From Salinibacterium sp. (GTDB taxonomy: Bacteria; Actinomycetota; Actinomycetes; Actinomycetales; Microbacteriaceae), in the NCBI GenBank assembly GCA_004297555.1, contig SCSV01000137.1:1-5391 (forward strand): a stretch of DNA of 5,391 nt. The letters run 5' to 3'. The position numbers and the translations under genes are program-made. This document shows positions 1 to 5,391 of this stretch, piece by piece (position 1 is the stretch's first letter; every line of letters begins with the position of its first letter). The notes under the pieces were generated by a model, which had not been told where the DNA came from, searched no databases, and saw nothing but the letters and a program-made list of their open reading frames with translations.

Positions 1-1980
1 GGGCCGATTGTGTACCTCCTCATCGGGGTTGCTGTTATCGCCATCGGTTTTAGCCTGTTCGGCGGCAGTGAGTTCAAGCAGGTTTCCACCCAAGAAGGCC
101 TGCGACTCCTCGATGGCAATACCGTCACCTCAGCAAAGATCGTCGACGGCGAGCAACGTGTCGATCTGACCCTGTCCAAGGCCGACGGTGCCATTGGAAA
201 GCAAGTGACGTTCTACTTCGTGCAGGCGCGCGCCACCGAGGTCGTGCAGGCCGTGACCGCGGCCCACCTGAAGAAATTCAACGACGAGGTGCCGCAGACC
301 AATATCTTCACGGCGCTCATCCCGATCTTCGTTCCGCTGTTGATCATTGGGGTCTTCTTCTACTTTTTGATCGGGAGGATGCAGGGCGGCGGCAACCGCG
401 TGCTGCAGTTCGGTAAGTCCAAAGCCAAGCTCGTCGGCAAAGAGACGCCCAAGGTCACTTTCGCCGATGTCGCGGGAGTGGATGAGGCGATCGAGGAACT
501 TGAGGAGATCAAGGACTTCTTGAAGGAGCCGGCAAAGTTCCTCGCTGTTGGCGCACGCATCCCGAAGGGAGTGCTGCTCTACGGCCCACCTGGAACCGGT
601 AAGACCCTGCTGGCCCGCGCCACTGCCGGCGAGGCCGGCGTTCCCTTCTACACGATCTCGGGTTCTGACTTCGTCGAGATGTTCGTCGGTGTTGGAGCGA
701 GCCGCGTGCGCGATCTCTTTGAGCAGGCCAAGCTCAACTCGCCCTCGATCATCTTCATCGACGAAATCGACGCCGTCGGCCGCCACCGCGGCGCTGGCAT
801 CGGCGGCGGCAACGACGAGCGCGAACAGACCCTCAACCAGCTCTTGGTCGAAATGGACGGCTTCGACATCAAAACGAACGTCATTCTCGTCGCGGCAACC
901 AACCGACCGGATGTTCTCGACCCGGCTCTTCTGCGCCCGGGTCGTTTCGACCGCCAGATCGGTGTCGACTCCCCCGACTTGCAGGGCCGCAAGCAGATTC
1001 TCGAGGTGCACGCCAAGGGCAAGCCCATGGCCGAAGGCGTCGACCTTGAAGTGCTCGCTCGAAAGACCCCCGGGTTCACCGGCGCGGATCTCGCGAACGT
1101 GCTCAACGAGGCCGCGCTGCTCACGGCCCGCTCGAACGCGCAACTGATCGACAATCGGGCCCTCGACGAGGCTGTCGACCGGGTGATGGCCGGCCCGCAG
1201 CGCCGAACGCGCCTGATGAACGACAAAGAGAAGCTGATCACCGCATATCACGAGGGCGGGCACGCTCTCACTGCCGCGTCGATGCGCAACACCGACCCAG
1301 TGACGAAGGTGACGATTCTGCCCCGTGGCCGCGCGCTCGGCTACACAATGGTGCTGCCCCTGGAAGACAAGTACTCGGTCACCCGCAACGAATTGCTCGA
1401 TCAACTCGCCTACGCGATGGGCGGCCGGGTTGCCGAAGAAATCGTGTTTCACGATCCGACCACCGGCGCATCCAATGACATTGAGAAAGCCACGGCCATC
1501 GCGCGCCGGATGGTCACCGAATATGGCATGAGCGCCCGGGTCGGCTCGGTGAAGCTCGGTCTGACCGCGGGTGAGCCATTTCTCGGCCGCGACATGGGTG
1601 CCAGCCGCGACTACTCCGACACCGTCGCTGAGACGATCGACGAAGAGGTGCGCAAGCTCATCGACCATGCACACGACGAAGCGTGGCAGGTGCTCAACAC
1701 TAACCGCGACACGCTCGACAAGCTCGCGACGGAGCTGCTCGAGAAAGAGACCCTCGACCATGTGCAGCTCGCCAAAATCTTCGACGGCATCGAGAAGCTA
1801 CCGGAACGCCCGCTTTGGCTCTCCAGCGATGCCCGGCCCGCTTCCGACCGCCCACCGGTGAAGGTCCCGGCCAAGCAGCCCATCGATCCCGCAATTGTGG
1901 ATGGCGACGTCAAGTCCGGCTCTTCTGCGAAACCGCGCACGCCGCGACCTCGCAAGACCCCGGGCGTCGCCACCGCATAG
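1..1980 (+). CDS. ftsH: ATP-dependent zinc metalloprotease FtsH (5' end cut off by the window)
   Basis: Membrane-anchored AAA+ protease that unfolds and degrades misassembled membrane proteins and some soluble regulators, working as a hexamer with its catalytic part in the cytoplasm. The frame is open from base 1, and 659 residues are visible. The first membrane helix lies at about 4-63, a short extracytoplasmic domain at 64-300, and the second helix at about 304-381. The AAA module has Walker A GPPGTGKT (583-606), pore loop FVGVG (682-696), Walker B IIFIDEID (748-771) and SRH arginine fingers at 934 and 943. The protease domain has HEGGH (1249-1263, catalytic Glu at 1252) and a third zinc ligand, Asp, at 1477. 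HEGGH rather than HEAGH is usual in actinobacteria. The last ~45 residues are rich in Pro, Lys and Arg and look disordered. A GTG at 10 is inside the first membrane helix and is not a credible start; the true start should lie a few codons upstream. The identification is near certain. Confidence 0.98.
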   Translation, partial: GPIVYLLIGVAVIAIGFSLFGGSEFKQVSTQEGLRLLDGNTVTSAKIVDGEQRVDLTLSKADGAIGKQVTFYFVQARATEVVQAVTAAHLKKFNDEVPQTNIFTALIPIFVPLLIIGVFFYFLIGRMQGGGNRVLQFGKSKAKLVGKETPKVTFADVAGVDEAIEELEEIKDFLKEPAKFLAVGARIPKGVLLYGPPGTGKTLLARATAGEAGVPFYTISGSDFVEMFVGVGASRVRDLFEQAKLNSPSIIFIDEIDAVGRHRGAGIGGGNDEREQTLNQLLVEMDGFDIKTNVILVAATNRPDVLDPALLRPGRFDRQIGVDSPDLQGRKQILEVHAKGKPMAEGVDLEVLARKTPGFTGADLANVLNEAALLTARSNAQLIDNRALDEAVDRVMAGPQRRTRLMNDKEKLITAYHEGGHALTAASMRNTDPVTKVTILPRGRALGYTMVLPLEDKYSVTRNELLDQLAYAMGGRVAEEIVFHDPTTGASNDIEKATAIARRMVTEYGMSARVGSVKLGLTAGEPFLGRDMGASRDYSDTVAETIDEEVRKLIDHAHDEAWQVLNTNRDTLDKLATELLEKETLDHVQLAKIFDGIEKLPERPLWLSSDARPASDRPPVKVPAKQPIDPAIVDGDVKSGSSAKPRTPRPRKTPGVATA

Positions 1981-1982
1981 GG
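1979..1982 (+). promoter_or_regulatory. Probable weak ribosome binding site of folE
   Basis: AGGG overlaps the ftsH stop codon and ends 5 bases before the ATG at 1988. It is a short match to the Shine-Dalgarno consensus, but it sits at a workable distance and supports the 1988 start over the in-frame GTG at 1895 inside ftsH. Confidence 0.45.
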
Positions 1983-1987
1983 CACCC

Positions 1988-2578
1988 ATGGCCATCGATT
2001 CGGGGCGGGTCGAGGCCGCCATCGCGGAGATCCTCCTCGCGATCGGTGAGAACCCCGAGCGCCCCGGCTTGGCGACGACTCCGCAGCGCGTCGCCGAGGC
2101 GTACCAAGAGTTCTTCTCCGGCCTCGGCGTCGATCCCCTGGATCATCTGCGCGAGAGCTCGGAATTCCCTCCGGGCGCCGAAGAACTTGCCGACGTCGTG
2201 CTCATGCGTGATATCGAATTCCGGTCGATGTGCGAACACCATCTTCTGCCCTTCGTCGGCGTCGCCCATCTCGCCTACCGCCCGGGAACCCGCATCGTCG
2301 GGCTCGGCCGTCTCCCTCGCGTGGTGGAGACGCTCGCGGCCCGCCCGCAATTGCAGGAGCGCCTCACGGAGGAAATTGCCGAGGCTCTGGATGCGGGGCT
2401 CTCTCCGCTCGGAGTACTCGTGGTCGTCGATGCGGTGCACGGTTGCGTCGCGTCCCGGGGCGCACGACAAGCCTCGAGTTCCACGGTCACGATGGCCTCG
2501 CGCGGAACGCTGAGTGATCCGCAAGCCCGGGCCGAGATCATCGCCCTGATCGGCGCTCGCGCGACGGAGGCGTCCTGA
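1988..2578 (+). CDS. folE: GTP cyclohydrolase I (FolE)
   Basis: Converts GTP to 7,8-dihydroneopterin triphosphate plus formate, the first committed step of folate synthesis; the family forms cytoplasmic toroidal decamers. The product is 196 residues, a normal bacterial length. The N-terminal helix and the ERPGL-TPxRV segment (24-35) are typical. MCEHH (81-85) gives zinc ligand Cys82 and the catalytic-site histidines His84 and His85. HGC (151-153) gives His151 and the third-ligand Cys153, followed by SRG with the phosphate-contacting Arg157. QLQERL (121-126) is the usual core motif. The canonical GLSK segment reads GLGR (105-108), so the Ser-Lys pair that contacts the GTP triphosphate in E. 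coli (Ser135, Lys136) is Gly-Arg here; the following arginine is kept (Arg111). The ATG start gives a family-like N-terminus, whereas an upstream GTG at 1895 would add 31 Arg/Pro-rich residues read from the ftsH tail. The gene begins 7 bases after ftsH and shares one base with folP. Confidence 0.96.
   Translation: MAIDSGRVEAAIAEILLAIGENPERPGLATTPQRVAEAYQEFFSGLGVDPLDHLRESSEFPPGAEELADVVLMRDIEFRSMCEHHLLPFVGVAHLAYRPGTRIVGLGRLPRVVETLAARPQLQERLTEEIAEALDAGLSPLGVLVVVDAVHGCVASRGARQASSSTVTMASRGTLSDPQARAEIIALIGARATEAS
2566..2570 (+). promoter_or_regulatory. Ribosome binding site of folP
   Basis: GGAGG lies inside the end of folE, 7 bases before the ATG at 2578. It is the strongest Shine-Dalgarno match at any junction in this window and fixes the folP start. 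It suggests that folP can recruit ribosomes itself as well as receive those finishing folE. Confidence 0.75.
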
Positions 2579-3399
2579 TGGCCGCCAACACCGTGGCACC
2601 CCAGATCATGGGCATCCTCAATGTCACTCCCGATTCCTTCAGCGACGGCGGCCGCTTCGCCGAGATCGATGACGCAATCGCGCGGGGGTTGCAACTGCAC
2701 GAGCAAGGAGCGGACATTGTGGATGTCGGCGGCGAGTCGACGAGGCCCGGTGCCGAGCGTCTGCCCACGCGCGCCGAGCAGGCCAGGGTGATGCCGGTCA
2801 TTCGCGCTCTTGTCGACGCAGGTGTCGCGGTGAGTGTCGACACCATGAATGCCGACACGGCCGCGGCCGCCGCCGAAGCCGGGGTGTCGGTCATCAACGA
2901 TGTCTCCGGCGGTCTGGCCGACCCGGCGATGTACCGGGTGGTCGCCGAGACCGGCCTCCACTACGTCGCGATGCACTGGCGGGGACACTCAAAAGACATG
3001 GACCGGCTCGCGACTTACGACGACGTCGTCGTCGATGTGCGCAACGAACTCAAGGCCCGGCTGGCCGAGATGATCGTCTCAGGTATCTCGCCCGAGAAAG
3101 TGATTCTCGACCCGGGTCTCGGGTTTGCGAAGACCGCGGAGCACAACTGGCGCCTGCTCGGGGCTCTCGACGAGCTCGCGAGCCTGGGGCATCCGCTGCT
3201 CATTGGAGCGAGCCGCAAGCGTTTCCTCGAGGAGTTCGTGCCCCCAGGGGCAGCACCGGTCGAACGCGATCCGGCCACCGCGATCGTGAGCACTCTCGCT
3301 GCCCATGCCGGTGTCTGGGCGGTGCGCGTGCACGATGTTCCGGCTACGCGCACCGCCTTCGCGGTGTGGTGCGCTTGGGAGAATGGCCGCCGCTCGTGA
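2578..3399 (+). CDS. folP: Dihydropteroate synthase (FolP)
   Basis: Condenses 6-hydroxymethyl-7,8-dihydropterin pyrophosphate with p-aminobenzoate to give dihydropteroate; it is the target of sulfonamides and dapsone. The product is 273 residues, a normal length for a single-domain TIM-barrel enzyme. Visible signatures are NVTPDSFSDGG (15-25, loop 1 with Asn15), DVGGESTRPG (49-58, loop 2), SVDT (86-89, Asp88), IND (106-108), LDPGLGFAKT (177-186, Asp178 and Lys185), ASRKRF (211-216, Lys214) and the closing RVHDV (250-254, anion-binding Arg and His). The AMHWRG segment (131-136) resembles mycobacterial FolP1. Positions where resistance substitutions are known in other species are wild type: Phe21 in loop 1, and Thr55 and Pro57 in loop 2 (M. 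leprae Thr53 and Pro55). This predicts a sulfonamide-sensitive enzyme, which is an inference. The start is set by a GGAGG site and the TGATG junction with folE. Confidence 0.97.
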   Translation: MAANTVAPQIMGILNVTPDSFSDGGRFAEIDDAIARGLQLHEQGADIVDVGGESTRPGAERLPTRAEQARVMPVIRALVDAGVAVSVDTMNADTAAAAAEAGVSVINDVSGGLADPAMYRVVAETGLHYVAMHWRGHSKDMDRLATYDDVVVDVRNELKARLAEMIVSGISPEKVILDPGLGFAKTAEHNWRLLGALDELASLGHPLLIGASRKRFLEEFVPPGAAPVERDPATAIVSTLAAHAGVWAVRVHDVPATRTAFAVWCAWENGRRS

Positions 3400-3809
3400 A
3401 CCCATTCGATGAGATCGCACTCACGGGTCTTCGCGCGACGGGTTTTCACGGGGTACTTGACCGAGAGCGCCAAGACGGTCAGGTCTTTGTGATCGATGTG
3501 TCCGTTTTTCTCAGCACTGCTGCGGCCGCAGCTCAGGATGACCTCGATCGTACGCTCGACTACGGCGCGCTTGCCCCTGAGGTCGTGGCGGCAGTCGAGC
3601 GCGAACCGGTGAATCTGATCGAAACAGTGGCCGAGCGAGTGGCCGAAGTGGTACTCAGACATGCACAAGCCGAGTTCGTGAAAGTCACCGTACACAAGCC
3701 CGAAGCGCCGATCTCGGTGCCGTTCGACGACGTCTCGGTCACAATCTGGCGCGGTAGCCAAGCGCGTCGTCGTTCAGCGGCGGGCTTCATGCCGGACGGT
3801 GGGCAATGA
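3396..3809 (+). CDS. folB: Dihydroneopterin aldolase (FolB)
   Basis: Cleaves 7,8-dihydroneopterin to 6-hydroxymethyl-7,8-dihydropterin and glycolaldehyde; the family forms cytoplasmic octamers. The GTG at 3396 overlaps the folP stop as GTGA and gives 137 residues, slightly longer than the ~120 typical of the family. Motifs match the aldolase: GFHGVLDRERQDGQ (16-29, Glu24 equivalent to S. aureus Glu22), LDYGAL (54-59, Tyr56 equivalent to Tyr54), LIETVAE (74-80, pterin-binding Glu76) and VHKPEAPI (99-106, catalytic Lys101). The last ~18 residues (from Arg119, including RRR at 124-126) extend past the fold, contain several arginines and have no recognisable motif. An in-frame GTG at 3366 would add 10 residues within folP. 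The 3396 start is preferred because it matches the overlap used at the other junctions, although its nearest Shine-Dalgarno-like stretch, GGGAG at 3377-3381, is 14 bases away, longer than ideal. Confidence 0.94.
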   Translation: MNPFDEIALTGLRATGFHGVLDRERQDGQVFVIDVSVFLSTAAAAAQDDLDRTLDYGALAPEVVAAVEREPVNLIETVAERVAEVVLRHAQAEFVKVTVHKPEAPISVPFDDVSVTIWRGSQARRRSAAGFMPDGGQ

Positions 3810-4336
3810 TTCGAGAGCAGCGCATGCGACTGGAGTACGAGGTGGTGCTCTCGCTCGGCAGTAACCTCGGTGATCGCGAGGCCACCCTCCGCGCGGCGGT
3901 GCACGAGATCGCTTCCCTCCCTGGCGTGACCGCGCTGCGGGCATCCGGTCTGGTCGAGACCCAGGCTCTTCGTCAGAACGGAATCGACCCGTCGGCCCCC
4001 AGCTACCTCAATGCCGTGGTGATCGTGCGCAGCGCTCTCGACCCGCAAGCCCTGCTTGCCGCGCTCCATGAGATCGAGCGCGACCATGGCCGAGTTCGCT
4101 CGACGCGATGGGGTGATCGCACTCTCGACATCGACATCGTGAGTTGCGGAGCCCTCCGGGTGGATTCGCCGGAGCTCACCGTGCCGCATGAGCGGGCCGC
4201 TGAGCGCGCTTTCGTGCTGGTGCCCTGGCTCGAAATCGACCCGGATGCTGAACTTCCCGGCCATGGCCTGGTGCGCGATCTGGTTGCCGGGCTCGACCAA
4301 CCGTTCTCGCGCTATCCCGCGGAGCCACTACTGTGA
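3806..4336 (+). CDS. folK: 2-amino-4-hydroxy-6-hydroxymethyldihydropteridine pyrophosphokinase (FolK)
   Basis: Transfers pyrophosphate from ATP to 6-hydroxymethyl-7,8-dihydropterin, producing the pterin substrate of FolP. The product is 176 residues, close to the usual ~160-175. Signatures are LGSNLGDRE (17-25), YLNAVV (67-72), HGRVRSTRWGDR (94-105) and TLDIDI (106-111), where Asp108 and Asp110 correspond to the Mg-binding Asp95 and Asp97 of E. coli. His128 and Arg134 lie in PHERAAERAF, equivalent to E. coli His115 and Arg121; the usual PHPR reads PHER, a change outside the catalytic residues. The ATG at 3806 overlaps the folB stop as ATGA. A second in-frame ATG at 3824 has GAGAG 6 bases upstream and would shorten the protein by 6 residues, which also fits the family, so the exact start is open. 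The function is clear. Confidence 0.95.
   Translation: MIREQRMRLEYEVVLSLGSNLGDREATLRAAVHEIASLPGVTALRASGLVETQALRQNGIDPSAPSYLNAVVIVRSALDPQALLAALHEIERDHGRVRSTRWGDRTLDIDIVSCGALRVDSPELTVPHERAAERAFVLVPWLEIDPDAELPGHGLVRDLVAGLDQPFSRYPAEPLL
4321..4324 (+). promoter_or_regulatory. Probable ribosome binding site of the DUF3180 gene
   Basis: GGAG lies in the last codons of folK, 8 bases before the GTG at 4333. Its spacing supports that start, which also overlaps the folK stop as GTGA. Confidence 0.55.
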
Positions 4337-4803
4337 CCAGAACGAAGACCTCGAGCCTCGTCTCGCTTGCCGGTCTCGGTGGGGCGCTGATGTGGTTGTT
4401 GGAGACCGCGCTGGCCGGCGCCGGTAGCGCTGTGCTCGTACCGCCGATCGCCTTGCCGATCGTTCTCATTGTCATCGCAATCGTGGTTGTGGTGGTGGCG
4501 GTGCCCGTTCGGCGGGTTTCACGCGGCACGCCCAATGCACGGGTGGACCCGTTTTACGCGACGCAAGTGCTCGCGCTCGCCAAGGCATCCAGCCTTAGCG
4601 CCGCGCTGCTGACCGGAGCAGGCCTCGGCATCGTCGCTTTCTTGCTCACCAGGGGGGCGCCGGCTGTGGCCTCGATCGGCCTGGCCCTTGCGGCAACCGC
4701 AGGAGCGGTTGGCTTGCTGATCGGCGGGCTTGTGGCGGAACATTGGTGCCGCATTCCGCCCACGGAGGGCGGACCGACCTCCCAGCCGGCGGCCGGGCAA
4801 TGA
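4333..4803 (+). CDS. DUF3180 family four-helix membrane protein
   Basis: The function is unknown. The gene order after folK and the sequence pattern match the actinobacterial DUF3180 family, represented in M. tuberculosis by Rv3605c. The 156-residue product has four hydrophobic stretches, at about 9-30, 34-58, 86-106 and 110-134. Helix 2 is almost entirely Ile and Val. The central loop is basic (RRVSRG, 60-65), suggesting it faces the cytoplasm. It is followed by RVDPFYATQVLALAKASSL (70-88), the segment that looks most like a family signature because it combines Asp-Pro with an AKAS motif leading into helix 3. A CRIPP motif (139-143) follows helix 4, then a short Gly/Pro-rich tail. There is no signal peptide or enzyme motif. 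The gene overlaps folK (GTGA) and the next gene (ATGA), so it is probably made together with the folate enzymes. A membrane or transport-related role is possible but not shown. Confidence 0.85.
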   Translation: MTRTKTSSLVSLAGLGGALMWLLETALAGAGSAVLVPPIALPIVLIVIAIVVVVVAVPVRRVSRGTPNARVDPFYATQVLALAKASSLSAALLTGAGLGIVAFLLTRGAPAVASIGLALAATAGAVGLLIGGLVAEHWCRIPPTEGGPTSQPAAGQ

Positions 4804-5282
4804 GCCGCCTCGAACCGCCCGTCGGAGAGTGGCGACGGGTCTCGCCAAAGTACATCGCGGTCGATCTGGTCGGCACCTTCGCGGCCAGCCTGTTCAGCAC
4901 TGCGGGTGCCTCGCTCCCCGCGTTGATCACGGGTATTTCGCAACTGTGGATTCTTCCGCTACCCGTCGCGCTAATCTCGCTCGTCAATCTGATTCTGATT
5001 CCCAGGCGTGTACGCGCGATTGGCTACCAACTTCGCGAAGACGACCTGCTCTTTCGCCGCGGCCGGCTCGTGCAGCGCGTCGTCGCCGTTCCCTATGGCC
5101 GCATGCAATTGGTCGACATCAACCGCGGGCCCGTCGCCCGGGCGCTGGGGCTGAGCGAACTCAAGTTTGTCACCGCTGCCGCCGCCACCGGCGTCGTGCT
5201 CCCGGGATTGCCCGAGCGCGAGGCCGAAGAGTTGCGCGACACCCTAGTCGCTCTCGCCGAAACACGCCGGGCCGGGCTGTGA
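4800..5282 (+). CDS. Membrane-anchored bacterial PH-domain protein (YdbS-like, DUF304/bPH_2)
   Basis: A 160-residue protein with two membrane helices (about 17-39 and 46-67) followed by a cytoplasmic domain of the bacterial PH type. The domain pattern is YQLREDDLLFRRGRL (76-90), VPYGRMQLVDINRGPVAR (97-114), ALGLSELKF (115-123) and a closing helix EREAEELRDTL (129-139). This is the usual bPH_2 layout: a strand reading into an Arg/Gly turn, then the Q-x-V-D-I segment and a G-L-x-x-L strand. It resembles B. subtilis YdbS, which is encoded beside YdbT; that pair is sigma-W dependent and has been linked to resistance against antimicrobials from other bacilli. Whether the role carries over is unknown. 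The ATG overlaps the DUF3180 stop as ATGA. An in-frame GTG at 4743 would add 19 non-conserved residues and is disfavoured. No good Shine-Dalgarno site is seen, so translation probably depends on the preceding gene. Confidence 0.85.
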   Translation: MSRLEPPVGEWRRVSPKYIAVDLVGTFAASLFSTAGASLPALITGISQLWILPLPVALISLVNLILIPRRVRAIGYQLREDDLLFRRGRLVQRVVAVPYGRMQLVDINRGPVARALGLSELKFVTAAAATGVVLPGLPEREAEELRDTLVALAETRRAGL

Positions 5283-5391
5283 GCGAGGGCCTGCGACTTG
5301 CCGACGGGCAGTGGCACCGACTGCACCCGGCGACGCCCTTCTTGCGCGGAGGTATCGGACTGCTCGCCATCGTGGGATTCGTCATCGTCAA
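5279..5391 (+). CDS. Second membrane PH-domain protein, N-terminal fragment (YdbT-like, runs off the window)
   Basis: A GTG at 5279 overlaps the stop of the preceding PH-domain gene as GTGA and opens a frame that stays open to the right edge, giving 37 codons. The visible residues contain WHRLHPATPFLRGG (12-25) followed by the start of a hydrophobic helix (about 26-37). A Trp-x-Arg-Leu-His-Pro segment just before the first helix is what I expect at the N-terminus of the larger YdbT-type proteins, which carry several PH domains of the DUF304/bPH_2 type. Placement right after a YdbS-like gene fits, because these proteins are usually encoded in pairs. The PH domains themselves lie outside the window, so the call rests on position and a short motif. 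Confidence 0.65.
   Translation, partial: MSEGLRLADGQWHRLHPATPFLRGGIGLLAIVGFVIV

Noticed and set aside
130..1761. A 543-codon open frame on the minus strand opposite ftsH
   Set aside because: It lies exactly in codon register with ftsH, so it can only be stopped by sense TTA, CTA or TCA codons, which are rare in this genome. Its ends fit this: a TCA codon at 130-132 and a CTA codon at 1798-1800. The translation is rich in His, Arg, Val and Asp with no recognisable domain.
1895..1987. Upstream GTG start for folE
   Set aside because: It would add 31 Arg/Pro-rich residues translated from the ftsH 3' end. The ATG at 1988 gives a normal family N-terminus and has a nearby AGGG.
1815..2513. A 232-codon plus-strand frame spanning the ftsH end and folE
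   Set aside because: It is an out-of-frame Arg/Ser/Pro-rich reading across two well-supported genes, without a motif of its own.
1910..2988. Overlapping minus-strand frames opposite folE and folP
   Set aside because: Both plus-strand genes are clear enzymes with intact motifs. The reverse frames are low-complexity, Arg- and Ala-rich products expected from G+C-rich DNA.
3017..3032. A 16-base perfect palindrome inside folP
   Set aside because: It arises from Asp-Asp-Val-Val codons (GAC GAC GTC GTC), which are reverse complements of each other. It is inside a coding region and has no second copy noticed, so it is probably coincidental rather than an operator.
4743..4799. Upstream GTG start for the first PH-domain gene
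   Set aside because: The added residues are an out-of-frame reading of the DUF3180 tail, and the ATG at 4800 makes the same ATGA overlap seen at the folB-folK junction.

Overview
This G+C-rich window comes from an actinobacterium, most likely a member of the Microbacteriaceae. The assignment rests on actinobacterial signatures: an FtsH with an HEGGH zinc motif and an FtsH-folE-folP-folB-folK-DUF3180 gene order. That order matches the Mycobacterium tuberculosis block Rv3610c to Rv3605c. Frequent GTG starts and near absence of A/T-ending codons fit as well. The genus cannot be fixed from the sequence alone.

Layout: every gene is on the plus strand and almost every base is coding. Positions 1-1980 hold ftsH, which lacks only its first codons beyond the left edge. 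After a 7-base gap come folE (1988-2578), folP (2578-3399), folB (3396-3809) and folK (3806-4336). Next are a DUF3180 membrane protein (4333-4803), a small membrane-anchored bacterial PH-domain protein (4800-5282), and the first 37 codons of a second protein of the same kind (5279 to the right edge). Each gene from folP on starts inside the stop codon of the gene before it: one TGATG junction, then five ATGA or GTGA junctions. No promoter, terminator, RNA gene, repeat, mobile element or CRISPR array was seen, and no stretch over 300 bases lacks a gene.

Function: folE, folP, folB and folK encode four steps of tetrahydrofolate synthesis. FolE turns GTP into dihydroneopterin triphosphate. FolB makes 6-hydroxymethyl-dihydropterin, FolK pyrophosphorylates it, and FolP joins it to p-aminobenzoate. 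The dephosphorylation step, p-aminobenzoate synthesis, FolC and dihydrofolate reductase are not encoded here. All four enzymes keep their main catalytic residues. FtsH is the membrane AAA+ zinc protease for membrane-protein quality control. The three genes after folK encode membrane proteins without an established role in folate synthesis.

This is mainly a well-known housekeeping region, and no undescribed system is evident. The points most worth a second look are the unbroken chain of overlapping genes, the uncharacterised DUF3180 and PH-domain genes tied to it, and a Gly-Arg substitution in the FolE triphosphate-binding motif.
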